Shown: piece after piece, positions 25,101 through 35,456 of the stretch
How positions within the stretch are numbered: position 1 is the first letter of the stretch
How the letters are laid out: every line of letters begins with the position of its first letter
Assembly: GCF_027942865.1 (NCBI RefSeq)
Contig: NC_134519.1
Location: 17,121,248-17,185,247 of the forward strand
Length of the DNA: 64,000 bases
Direction of reading: 5' to 3'
Origin: Odontesthes bonariensis
Lineage: Eukaryota > Chordata > Actinopteri > Atheriniformes > Atherinopsidae
Notes under the pieces: generated by a model
The model's input: only the letters and a program-made list of their open reading frames with translations
The model's database searches: none
What the model was told of the DNA's origin: nothing
Position numbers and translations under genes: made by a program

Positions 25101-26317
25101 GAAAAAAAGTGTCCTTAAATTGGCCATAAAACTAAGAAAAGCTGTGGAACTAATGCAAGTGCTGACATTCCACAGGTGAAGTAAATGTTATTGCAGGTGC
25201 ATTTAGCCAAAAATGTTGACACAGTGATATAGAAAATATCAAGCATGATATGTTGTATCAGTATTTATTTAATTAAGTTTTTATCATTACCATCAAATGA
25301 TTATCTTGCTTTTACTGGAAATAGAGCATCTTATTTCGAAGATATCATGACTCATATACTAAAAAAGGGATATACCATCATATCCAGGTGTGTTAAATAT
25401 TCTACACCTTATCAGTTAAAGGGTGATTTCTGCAGCTAATGGTGACATACTCTGCACTGTCGATAAGAGTTATAGAGCTTTATGTTTAGCAGCAGCATCT
25501 CTTGGCTTTGATAGTATCTATATGGTAGGTACTGAACATTTTTGATTTGGGCAATTTACATCTTTATAGATCAAGAAACCTTCTTCATATTTGTAGTCCT
25601 ATTACAGGAAACCCATGACTTTCAACACCTCCTTACAGGTCCTGGAACAAAAGATGTTCTCTTTTACACCAATTTCCCTTCTCCGTTCTTTAATAATCTG
25701 CAGTATTATTTTCAGTTGGTTCCCATAGGAACTCCTGAAGTTCTATTGCCACATTTCTCAGACTTTTCAGACTTGAACTAAATTGATAGCCAAGCAATGG
25801 TTCATATGGTGCCAATTTGATGTTTATGAATGAAGAAGTTATTGTCTTAAATAACTTCTAGCAAATCTTAAATCTCTTTTTTTTAAAACCTCAAACATTT
25901 ACATAGGATTATTTGTAACTCACAAATTAAAAACAAAGAGTCGAAGCCCAGATTTTGTCAGTTAAAGACAATTCATGGTGATTTATTATCGCAGCATGTT
26001 TCCTCATGCTCTTATTTACATTTTGTGGTGTTCAGGCCTTTACTTTGCAAAGAAAAAAAAACACTATCATTGAAATGATCTTTGTTGGATGCAGAATGTG
26101 GGATGAATGTGAATAGTGAGAGCAGAAATTCAGATGTATATTGAACATTGGTAACCATGTATGCATACAGAAATGGCATGAAATGGGTGGTGGAGGATGC
26201 CAGTAGACTTTTCTCTTGCATCATTGTTTCTAATGCCCTTTAGTCCTCAAACTGGTTGGAACCTGCTGTAAGGGAGGAGCTCATGCTCCCTTTAGCTTTA
26301 TACGCCTTCTTTCTTTC

Positions 26318-26401
<84 letters not shown>

Positions 26402-28044
26402 TTATACAGAAACACATACTGTTCTCTAACATACATACTCAAACACAGGCACACTATCCCAGGTTTATCTAATGAGCCTTATGTGATCTGTATATGTTTT
26501 TACTTACTCAGTGTTATTAATGTCATATTCACTCCTGGTGTTTTTTCCTCTCTCTTCTGGTTATACTAATAAGTTAAAGCAGCTGAGAAGGTACAAGGAA
26601 AGCCGCCCTCTTTGTGACTGGCTTCATATTTGGTCACCAAAAACTCATCTCCATATTGTGCATTGTCCCCTCATTGTGAGGCTGTTTCCTAACCTTTCAA
26701 AAGCTTAATTGAGTCTCGTAATTATAGGCCTGTCAGGTCTGTCTCTTCCTCTCATCTCTGTGGAAGATCCTGATCCCTCTGACTCATCAGTTTGCTATGT
26801 CAGACAGAGACATAGAGGCCTTGGTGGCCTTACTCAGAGACAGCACGATTGATGCCTTGGCTGAATGAACACTCACACTGGTACTTTGATAGATACTACC
26901 TAAACACATAAACCCAACAGTAATAATGGATTTGGTTTTTGTACTTAATTTGATATTGAATTTGTAGAAGACAAAATGAAAGCTTAGGTCCATGTAAGAG
27001 GTGATGACCTACAGCATATCATTACTTGTAGCTCTAACTTATAGCTCTATAAATTTAATCCTGAAAATCCCCCCATTACTCAAGTGACAGTAGTTGTTTC
27101 CTCCTGCTGAGTTTTTTATATCTGCTAGATATTTCCTTTCTGATTTTTTCCAGTCATGTACGATATGTGTTGACAGATCTTTGTGATTCTCTTTCTAGCC
27201 ACTCGAGAGTCAGCTTTTGTTCATGCTATTGCGTCGGCGGGAGTGGCCTTTGCAGTGACCCGTGCCTGCGCTGAGGGCTCGGCCACCATCTGTGGATGTG
27301 ACACACGTCACAAGGGCCCCCCTGGTGAGGGTTGGAAATGGGGTGGCTGTAGCGAGGATGTAGAATTTGGAAGCATGGTGTCCCGGGAGTTTGCAGACGC
27401 AAGGGAGAATCGCCCTGATGCACGCTCGGCAATGAACCGCCATAACAACGAGGCAGGAAGAATGGTTAGTGTGTTCCAGACATTCTTTTCGCCAATTTTG
27501 TTGCAGACGTTATTCCTCTTAGATGCTTTAGTAACACCTGTGTTTTTCTGCATCAAATCCTCAGTCTCTCAACGACAACATGTTTCTGAAATGCAAATGC
27601 CACGGGCTCTCGGGCAGCTGTGAAGTGAAGACGTGCTGGTGGTCTCAGCCTGACTTTCGTGTTATCGGGGACTACATGAAGGATAAGTATGACAGCGCCT
27701 CTGAGATGGTGGTGGAGAAACACAAGGAGTCTCGTGGATGGGTGGAGACTCTGAGACCCAAGTACAACTACTTCAAACCCCCCACAGAGCGTGACCTGGT
27801 TTATTACGAAAGCTCACCCAATTTCTGTGACCCCAATCCTGAGACCGGCTCCTTCGGCACCCGGGATCGCATCTGCAACCTGACGTCCCATGGCATAGAC
27901 GGGTGTGATCTGTTGTGCTGCGGCAGAGGCCACAACACTCGGACTGAGAAAAGAAAAGAGAAGTGTCAATGTATTTTCCACTGGTGCTGCTACGTCAGCT
28001 GTCAAGAGTGTATGAGAGTCTATGACGTTCACACCTGCAAATAG
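16107..28044 (+). CDS. wnt3a: Wnt3a, secreted Wnt ligand, complete
   Basis: Coding exons are 16107-16177, 20963-21204, 27199-27464 and 27565-28044, all with GT-AG junctions and matching phases. They give 352 residues, the same length as human WNT3A. Residues 1-18 are a signal peptide, followed by SYPIWW. N87 (NCTT) and N298 (NLTS) are glycosylation sites. S209 in CHGLSGSC is the serine palmitoleated by Porcupine and required for secretion and Frizzled binding. The C-terminal cysteine-rich part ends in VYDVHTCK. Exon 2 ([20 protein letters not shown]) fits Wnt3a better than Wnt3, and the flanking arf1-mmtag2-guk1 genes agree. Wnt3a signals through Frizzled and LRP5/6 to beta-catenin in tailbud, neural crest and dorsal neural tube. 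An upstream in-frame ATG at 16056 is a less likely start. Confidence 0.97.
16178..20962 (+). other. wnt3a: wnt3a intron 1
   Basis: 4.8 kb intron with donor GTAAGT and acceptor TTGCAG. It has poly-A tracts near 17480-17497 and 18750-18765 and a poly-G/T patch near 16672-16699. No coding sequence or clear transposon seen. Confidence 0.7.
21205..27198 (+). other. wnt3a: wnt3a intron 2
   Basis: 6 kb intron with donor GTAAAG and acceptor TTTCTAG. Apart from the TTTC microsatellite at 26306-26402 I see nothing recognisable in it. Regulatory content cannot be judged from one sequence. Confidence 0.7.
26306..26402. repeat. (TTTC)n microsatellite
   Basis: About 24 nearly uninterrupted CTTT/TTTC units in wnt3a intron 2; a pyrimidine-only strand. 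It is likely to vary in length between individuals. Confidence 0.95.
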
Positions 28045-30062
28045 AGATGTAGTGGCTCTCCTCTTTCTTCACCAAAAGACTCCAGTAGGCAGAAGAACGT
28101 AAACAGGCTTTTTACCTACGAGACCTGCATAAAGCTGTCTGACCTGTCTGTGGACACTCGTGAACAACTGCCTTGTGTTTTTGTGCTGTGATGCTACAAA
28201 GAGCCAGTCTCTGCCGAAATCAGCTGAAACAGTTGAACAGATATCTGAGACCATCATGCATGAACTGTGATGGTGGTGATGACCACCATCACATGTGTTG
28301 GTATCTTTAGCGATGATGAAAAAGGCTTTATTTGCCCATGTAGGAAAGGAGAACTGTTGGCTAATAGGCAAACACCATATTGGTGATTTCTTTTGTCCTG
28401 TGTTCTAGGTAATTACTTTTGTTGAGAATAATACAGCACTGCTGATGCTTTCAAATCTGTGGAGCAAACAATGATGTGACATTTTACTGAAATACAACAT
28501 TTAGCCATCACTTGCTTATTCCAGAAAAAGTCTTTCAGAGCAATTTACACGATCAGACACTCGACAGCATGCATTCGCCTCTTTGATATTTTTAGTATGT
28601 TTCTGCATGTCTGAGAACTAACATGATCATAGTGTGAGTGAGTTTGTGTTTCATAGTATTACTGACGTTTGGGTAAGAATGCACTTGCACCTGAGTGAAT
28701 GTAGTTTTTTTTTGTTTGCTGTGATGTGTTTACATATTCTCACATTCTTAAGCTAACAAGTTAATATCTGCTTTATAAAACTAACTTTATGTGAGGCTAG
28801 ACGTGAGCCACGCCTGCTGAGCATCAGCAAAACGAGGATATACACAGTACGATACAAATTTTCCCCAAACACGTGAAAACGCCTAAAGCTTCTCATAAAG
28901 AGCAGCAACACTTCGAACAGCAACAAGATTTATGACCAAAGACGAGAAGAAAAAAAAAAAAGCATCCGGTGGTCAAAAGCTGTAACTTAGTCTGCGAGGT
29001 CAGCACTTGTGTCCTGCTGAAAAATATGAAGCATGTTCTCCTTGTTTTTAACAGTATTAGCAATGTGTGTGTCATGTGACTTGATGAGAGGAAAACTGTT
29101 ATTTATGAAAGGGATTTTCCTGATGTGTTTTTCTTTGCTTTCGAACATGTAATTTTATTTCAATATTTGATCAAATAGAAGTTTACTCCCTGGTAAGATA
29201 AGACAAAAATAGCAAACAAACTGCACATAAAGCTGCATCATAGAAGCTCTGTACAGTGCAGCATCGTTTGCAGTTGCCATAAAATGAGGACCAAAACCTG
29301 TGTACATAATGATTATTAGCCGAGAGCTTCCTGTTTCCCCTAAACTTAACAATAAGCAGCATCACTGAAACTATCAATACTTCCCTTAATGAAATGCTGC
29401 TAATATCTGTATGTGTGTCTGTTTTGGTCCTTCCGTGGAGTATGCCTTTGTCTGTCTGTGTTACATGTGTATGTTTTGCAAGCATTGATTCTTTCTGTGA
29501 AAGAAATCTGTTAAATGTAGTTTGGTAAAAAAATGTGAAGTTTAACTAATTCTCTCATAACATAATTCCCATTTAACCACATAGCCCAAAATAGAGTTTC
29601 ATTTAGTTTGTTTGTGTGTTCATGTTGTTTTTTCTTTTTTTTTTCTTTTTTTTTTTTAGTTTTCTAAGATTTTGTAGCTCTGCTCAAAATAAGGAGTGTA
29701 CGGTGGTCCAGAGGGACAAAAACACATCATTGGATGAATTATGTCCACAACAAAACAGTAAAGACAGCAAGCTTTCATTATATGTATGACTTTTCAAATA
29801 ATACAAAAAAAATGTTGTGTTTGTTTGTGTATTTTTTGGAGTTGGCGTTATTCTTTGTTAAATGTTGTGATGTCTGATTCTTTTTTTTTTTTCATGTGTT
29901 TTTAGTTTTGTTGTTGAGTTTAATTAAATTTTATGTCGTTGGTTTTGTTGCGTTTCTTTTTGTTACATCGATCCATTTTGTTAAATGTGTTGTCTGTAAT
30001 ACTGTGCTTTGTGAAATATTAATGTGCTTTCTGTTTTAATTTGGTGTTTTCTATGCTTTTAC

Positions 30063-30094
<32 letters not shown>

Positions 30095-31010
30095 GTTTTT
30101 AGTTTTGTTGTTCATCTTTCCTAAAATCTTTGTGTGGGTGTTTTTGATTCTGTGTTGTCTTATGTTGTCTAAAATTCTGTTGAAGTGTTTTTTACGGCTG
30201 TTTTCTCTGAAATTTCTCATATGTGTTTTTTAGTTTTGTTGTCTGATTTTGTCCAATCTTGCTGTGGTTTGTATCTCAAGACCACTGTAGGGAAAAAGGA
30301 TCAATTGTTCTCCCTTAATATGAGAGTGAATACAAAATAATATTTATTTATTTGGAAAAACTACTGGAAACTGAGACACATTGTTTATGAAAAAGCGTGC
30401 ATAAGTGCACTATTTCCCTGTTGAGGGATGTGTAAAGTTTCTCATGAATTCATGTTTACAGCCAGTTTAATGCTACTGTGTGTCTCAGGTGTGTATAGCT
30501 CTCGTTGCCCACCTACGATTACATTTTATCATGGCTGAAACTGATAACAAACAGCCATAAGCAGTTTCACTTTTTAAGTCATATATAATAAACTGCGCAT
30601 CAGCCCTCATCAGTACAAGATCTGTTATTTTGCCTTTATTACTTTATACTTTATTATGTGAGTGACTGCTTGAGTGGACAATGTGGTTCTGTTCTAATTT
30701 TTTTTAAGTCTTTTAAATCCAAAGTTTTGTACAAACTAGTTCTTGCATTTTTATATATTTCTAAAATTTGATGTTTTTATAATTATTTATTTCATGCCAT
30801 GTACATATTAGTGAGTAAAAGTATATATTTGCAGAAATATGTTTTTTGAAACAGTGTTGTGACTTGTAACACTGTAGCCTTTTTACCTCATCTCTGTTTT
30901 TTTTTTGTCTGTTTTCACTGACTACACACAGGTTTTGTTTGACCAACTGCCTGTAGTAGATTTCTAAAAGTTAACTCTGTAACATCAGAATAAAACAACA
31001 TTTCAAAAAA
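28045..31010 (+). other. wnt3a: wnt3a 3' UTR (inferred extent)
   Basis: Polyadenylation signals AATAAA occur at 30587-30592 and 30989-30994, giving a likely 3' UTR of 2.6-3.0 kb. It contains a 12-bp perfect stem at 28266-28293, several poly-T runs, a TA repeat at about 30061-30094 and recurring TTTTTAGTTTTGTTGT motifs. The reading frames inside, including a run of Tyr-Ile made by the TA repeat, are not genes. The extent is inferred from signals only. Confidence 0.5.
28266..28293 (+). other. 12-bp stem-loop in wnt3a 3' UTR
   Basis: TGTGATGGTGGT at 28266-28277, loop GATG, then the exact reverse complement at 28282-28293. It starts 222 bases after the stop codon. The high GC of the stem against AT-rich surroundings makes it a credible RNA hairpin. 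Confidence 0.5.
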
Positions 31011-33970
31011 CGAATGACTAAACCTTTTATGCCATTAAAAAAAAAGAGGGGTTTTTCATTTTGGTGAATCATGAAAAAAATAAAAGAGTCATGAATAAGA
31101 CCGGGTATACAGTCCTCCAGAGATTCTCACCATGAGGGGTCAAGGTTTGGTCAACCTGATTTGGATACAGAGGAAAAAAAACAACCATTTAAATTGTGTT
31201 TGTAGAATTAAAAGCCACCAAATGCACTGTATATTAAAATACACTTTCTTACAACCAAACCAACAAAGATCAGCTGTGGGTACGAGGCCTCTTCTGAATC
31301 ACCTGCTGATGGTGGAAGGGGCGTAATTGCTGTGCAAGGAACAATAAAGGGCAGATGTAACAAGTTGGCTGTTCACAGACACCCTTCCACTTCTTCTGGT
31401 GATATGATTTACGTGCACACAACTTTCTGAACCCTCTCGTTCAATGAAACAAGAAAGCGCTAGCAGGACAAAACACAAGCGTGTAAAATCTGCCATGAAA
31501 ACAATGTTTCTTGTGGTGATATAGTTAAAATGAGAAACCTTATTGGCTGACAAAATGTTGGCAACATCAAGGTACAAAGCCAGCCCCACTGATCAGTTAA
31601 GAATGAGCAATTGGATGTCACTTTTTTGCTCTAACTCTGAGAAAGGGAAGAGAATCATCAAATCTGTGGCAGCTGTCAGAGATAAGGATATTTGGATACA
31701 TTTGGTTGTAAAGAACCCTGGGTTTCACCTGCTGTTGAAGCTTCTGGAGCTGAGGTGTGAGGGGACAGAATTCCTTACGGAAATGTCTGTATCGGCTCTC
31801 AACAGTAAATTAAAGATCAGATAAAGGATTCAGCCCCGTGATTGACTGGTGGCCTGCCGAGGATGTACCCCACCTGTTGCCCAGCCTGTGGGATAGCCCC
31901 CTTCTATTAAGAAGACTAGCTATGTGCATTCAAGTATAGTAATTCAAAGATGCAAGACACTGACATTGACTTGAATACTTCATCAATCCCAAGGAAATCT
32001 TTGCAGTATTAAATGAGAAATCGTTCTCTTTTTTTGACTGCGTGAAATTGTATGTTTACAATCAAAGGTGTCAAATGATAGCGAATTATAACACAATGAA
32101 GTTAAAAAAAAATGCTTTGCCATGGTTGAATCATGGAATTAAAGAGGGAATAAATTAGGCTGGACTAATGATCACATTTTTTTTTTCTGAGAGACTGCAG
32201 AGGCCAGCTGTGCTGTGTGAGAAATAGAAATAACGGAGAAAGATCTTAGCGATGAGAGTTTAGAAAAAAATGGAGCTTTGTCGAGAGAGAGACCCAATCT
32301 CAGGACAGATTAGATTCTGGGAGTGAATGGAGCCCACCAGTGCTCCAGCTCAGCCGCTGGACCCCTAATAGTCTTTGAGCCCTGCAACAATGTCACCACC
32401 AGAGGCCAGGTCTCACTGCTATCTAACCCCATTATCACACAGAAAGATTGATACACACCCCCTCCAGAGTGGAAGCACCACAAAAAGTGATACCCTTCCG
32501 TTCTCATTCAAGTGGATTCATTAGTCTGCCCACCCCCACATCAAACTATATTTAAAGCTGTCTGCCATAGTTTATCCTACGAGTAGAACTCATTACTAGG
32601 GTGCACCTATTATCCCAGACATTTATAAAATGCCTCATGATGGGAGACGAATAAAGGCACAATGAAAACTACTGTTGTGTATGAACTCCTGGGGGCGGCC
32701 AGGTTTAGGTTTGGTTTAGTGACTGGGAGGGTGACAGCGGCTCATTCCACATCTTGACCTTTGACATTTTTCACACCTCCTGAATGGGTGAAAACAAGTA
32801 CAAAACATGAAACAGGTCACAGGATGGACAGAGACTCAGGCCCTGCAGCAACATGGTCTTTTAGCTGAAGGAAATGGGCCCTTCCCTTTCACCAGACCCT
32901 CCTGTTGCAGCTTTGTCACCCAAGTGAGATAAGCATTGTTAGCAGATAGTTGCCAGAGGAGGCTACAGCGGCTTCAGTGGGAGAGGTGGCATCTTGACTG
33001 TGAGAACTTTGACGCGACCAGACAGCAAGTGGCACCACCCAATAACCATATAAATGGTAGACAATGGGCTTAATTGCAATTAGTGTCCTTTTTTCATTTT
33101 ATGTCCCGAGTTTCACACTGACATTCACCAGGGACCTCTAACCGCATTTCAATACAGCAATGCTGTGGTGGGACAGACAACAGCAACTTATATACAGTGG
33201 GATGGTGTCACAATGCAATAGTCCCACAAAAGTGACACATTGGTTGGAGTGTGCTTCTGTTTCTCTATTCTAAAAAGCATTTCTTTCTCTCTCTAACAAC
33301 AAAATCACAGGTATCAAAAACAGACGGGGATGATAACTGATATTTGGCGTGTTACATTTGATGTTCGATTTGTCTGGAAACAACTTGAATGCTATAATTA
33401 AATCCAAACAAGAAAACCTTATGAGCGAACTTCAGCTGCTCTAACAATGAAGAACATTTCTTTAGCCTGAGTGTAGCTTTAAAGAATGTGATTCTCAAAG
33501 CTCTTTTTTGTAGATCATACACTCCAAAGGTGACAGGATGAAACTGAACTATAGAGAGGACTGCAGTGTGTGGGCACTTCATTATGTAACTGACTTTGAA
33601 GCCAGCCTTTTGATGTCTATGTGTTCCTCTGTCTGGAGTCAGAACACTCCCCTTGGATTCAATGCATTTCTTTGACACACGGAGCACACCCATGCATGCA
33701 GATGGAGCATAAAGATAGAACCATGCCTCGTATGCGGTTAATGAAAGAAACATATTTTGATATGATGTCACAGTGAAAATTGAGAAATCTGGTACGTATG
33801 GTATGTATTTGAGGCAAATATATTCTTTAATGACACCATATTTGATTGAATCGTGTTAGTTTTTTTATCTACATAGTCTGAAAGTGGTAACGTTCCTCTC
33901 TTCTGTTTTCTAAAGAAATGCATTCTAACAGCCCTCACACGTCATCTAACACTTCAGCTACTAAATTCTA
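31011..33970. other. intergenic DNA downstream of wnt3a
   Basis: No gene supported. It holds a truncated SINE fragment at 31825-31935. The stretch from about 32280 to 33110 is somewhat GC-richer, with TAAT/ATTA and CACATCAAAC-type motifs. It could be regulatory but nothing is demonstrable here. Confidence 0.35.
31825..31935 (+). repeat. truncated SINE fragment
   Basis: GATTGACTGGTGGCCTGCC, then GATGTACCCCACCTGTTGCC and GGGATAGCCCCC are the reverse complement of blocks in the SINE at 6513-6893. This is a body fragment in the opposite orientation with no tRNA-like head. Confidence 0.6.
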
Positions 33971-34036
33971 AATTAAGATTCACAATGTGTCGATAAACAA
34001 CACGTTGTGAATCTTAATTCAGATTCACAATGTGTT
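33971..34036. repeat. 20-bp inverted repeat plus a third direct copy
   Basis: The arm at 33971-33990 (AATTAAGATTCACAATGTGT) pairs with 34000-34019 with one mismatch across a 9-base loop. The core GATTCACAATGTGT is repeated directly at 34023-34036. Confidence 0.6.
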
Positions 34037-35353
34037 GCCAAACATTAGAATCTCTATTGGAGCAAAAAAGAAAATAAGAGAAAATCTCCTTATACAAACT
34101 AAATCTTTCTCTCCAAACGTCAATGCTTGGACATAAACATCTGTTGCAATCAGAGCGGTGCATTTTCTCTTTTACAGCCCAAAGCGTAGAACGTGTAAAG
34201 TATGTCACCTGTCTTGAATCAGGATGATGGGTTATCTGAAAGATTTCTAAAGAGGACAGCCATCATGAGTAGAGATGTGACACCTGTAAAGCAGCCTTAT
34301 CCTCTTTTGAAGTGCCTGTTTGTATTGTTGAGGCCAACAAAGGAGTTTTGCCACCTCTGTACTTACAAAAGAGCATTAGTCAAGCTGAGGAGATAACAAG
34401 GGGGGGGGGGGGGTATGGGTGGCATTATGCGCTACACACTCTACAGGTGTGTGTTAGTGCATGTGAGTGCATTTGAAAGCTGCACTGACTCCTCAGAAGT
34501 GTAGCTTGCGAGAAGAGCCCCATGTGTTCGGGTATGCTGCTCTAAGATGTGGTCTGGTAGTGGTGGAGGTGGTGATGGCAATGGGGTGCCTAGCCTGGAA
34601 GGTTGACAAGGGGTCATCCTTTAGATTAATGTGGGCTGGGGCTGGAGAAGGGAGGAGGAGGCAGACATGATAACTCATTAGTCACCCTTTCACCTTTCTG
34701 GAGCTCAAAGAAGTTGAGCAGGAAGGACGAGCATGCATACATCACCAGCAGCAGTTTCAGCATTTCTTGCCTGTAGAGTTGTCAGGATCAAAGTTTAATC
34801 TTCATTTGCCAACCTGAATCCTGCTTTTCTTTGTTCTCATGTTACAATTGTAAGGCTGTCTTTTGGAACAGCTGCAGTCCTGCATGTAATTTTCTGTTGC
34901 CTGCTGGAACCATAGTCAGGACAGGCCTTAGTCTCTTTAAAGCCTTTGATATGATTGTTCTTACTTGGACCCTTACTCACATCTTAACCACATTTGAAAT
35001 GTGTGAAACCAACACAAACTGAAACTTTCTGAGGTCAGGTGACAATAATGAATTGTATCATAAAAACAGGAGAAGCAAATTCCATTCCATACCCTGTTTC
35101 GCTCTCTTCAAGGTTTGCAGGTTAGCACCTGGAACCTATCCAAGTTGCTATCAGACCAGAGGCAGTTTTAGATAAGGAATCAAATTAAAAATGCTAATTG
35201 GGTTGTTTCATATCCAAACATTTTAAATTTATGTCTTAATATCACACAATACAGGCATTGTCATGAATACATTTAATTCTTCATAGTATGTGATAACAGA
35301 ACCTACTAACTCAGTGTGTCATGGATTCACAGTCAGCTTTGTTGAACAAACAG
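34037..35353. other. intergenic DNA
   Basis: No exon supported. A poly-G run lies at about 34400-34412. The plus-strand frame at 34831-35022 has no recognisable domain. Confidence 0.35.
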
Positions 35354-35395
35354 TATCTATGTATGTATCTATGTATGTATCTATCTATCTATCTT

Positions 35396-35456
<61 letters not shown>
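35354..35456. repeat. (TATC)n microsatellite
   Basis: About 100 bases of TATC/CTAT units, beginning as TATG/TATC variants and becoming nearly pure. A TA-rich repeat follows at about 35797-35846. Confidence 0.95.

Noticed and set aside
27183..27623. 146-codon continuous frame taken as a complete wnt3a exon
   Set aside because: It reads through the 100-base intron 27465-27564; the family alignment and GT-AG sites show two exons.
16107..28044. Identification as wnt3 instead of wnt3a
   Set aside because: Exon 2 residues ([20 protein letters not shown]) and the arf1-mmtag2-guk1 neighbours fit wnt3a; wnt3 lies beside wnt9b and nsf in vertebrates.
30024..30233. 69-codon membrane-like frame
   Set aside because: Its Tyr-Ile run comes from a TA microsatellite and the rest from T-rich wnt3a 3' UTR.
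33352..33771. 139-codon minus-strand frame
   Set aside because: Longest lone frame in the intergenic DNA, but it has no domain and no evidence of a promoter or splicing.
26306..35456. CRISPR-like arrays at the microsatellites
   Set aside because: The TTTC and TATC tracts are simple tandem repeats without spacers, in a vertebrate genome.
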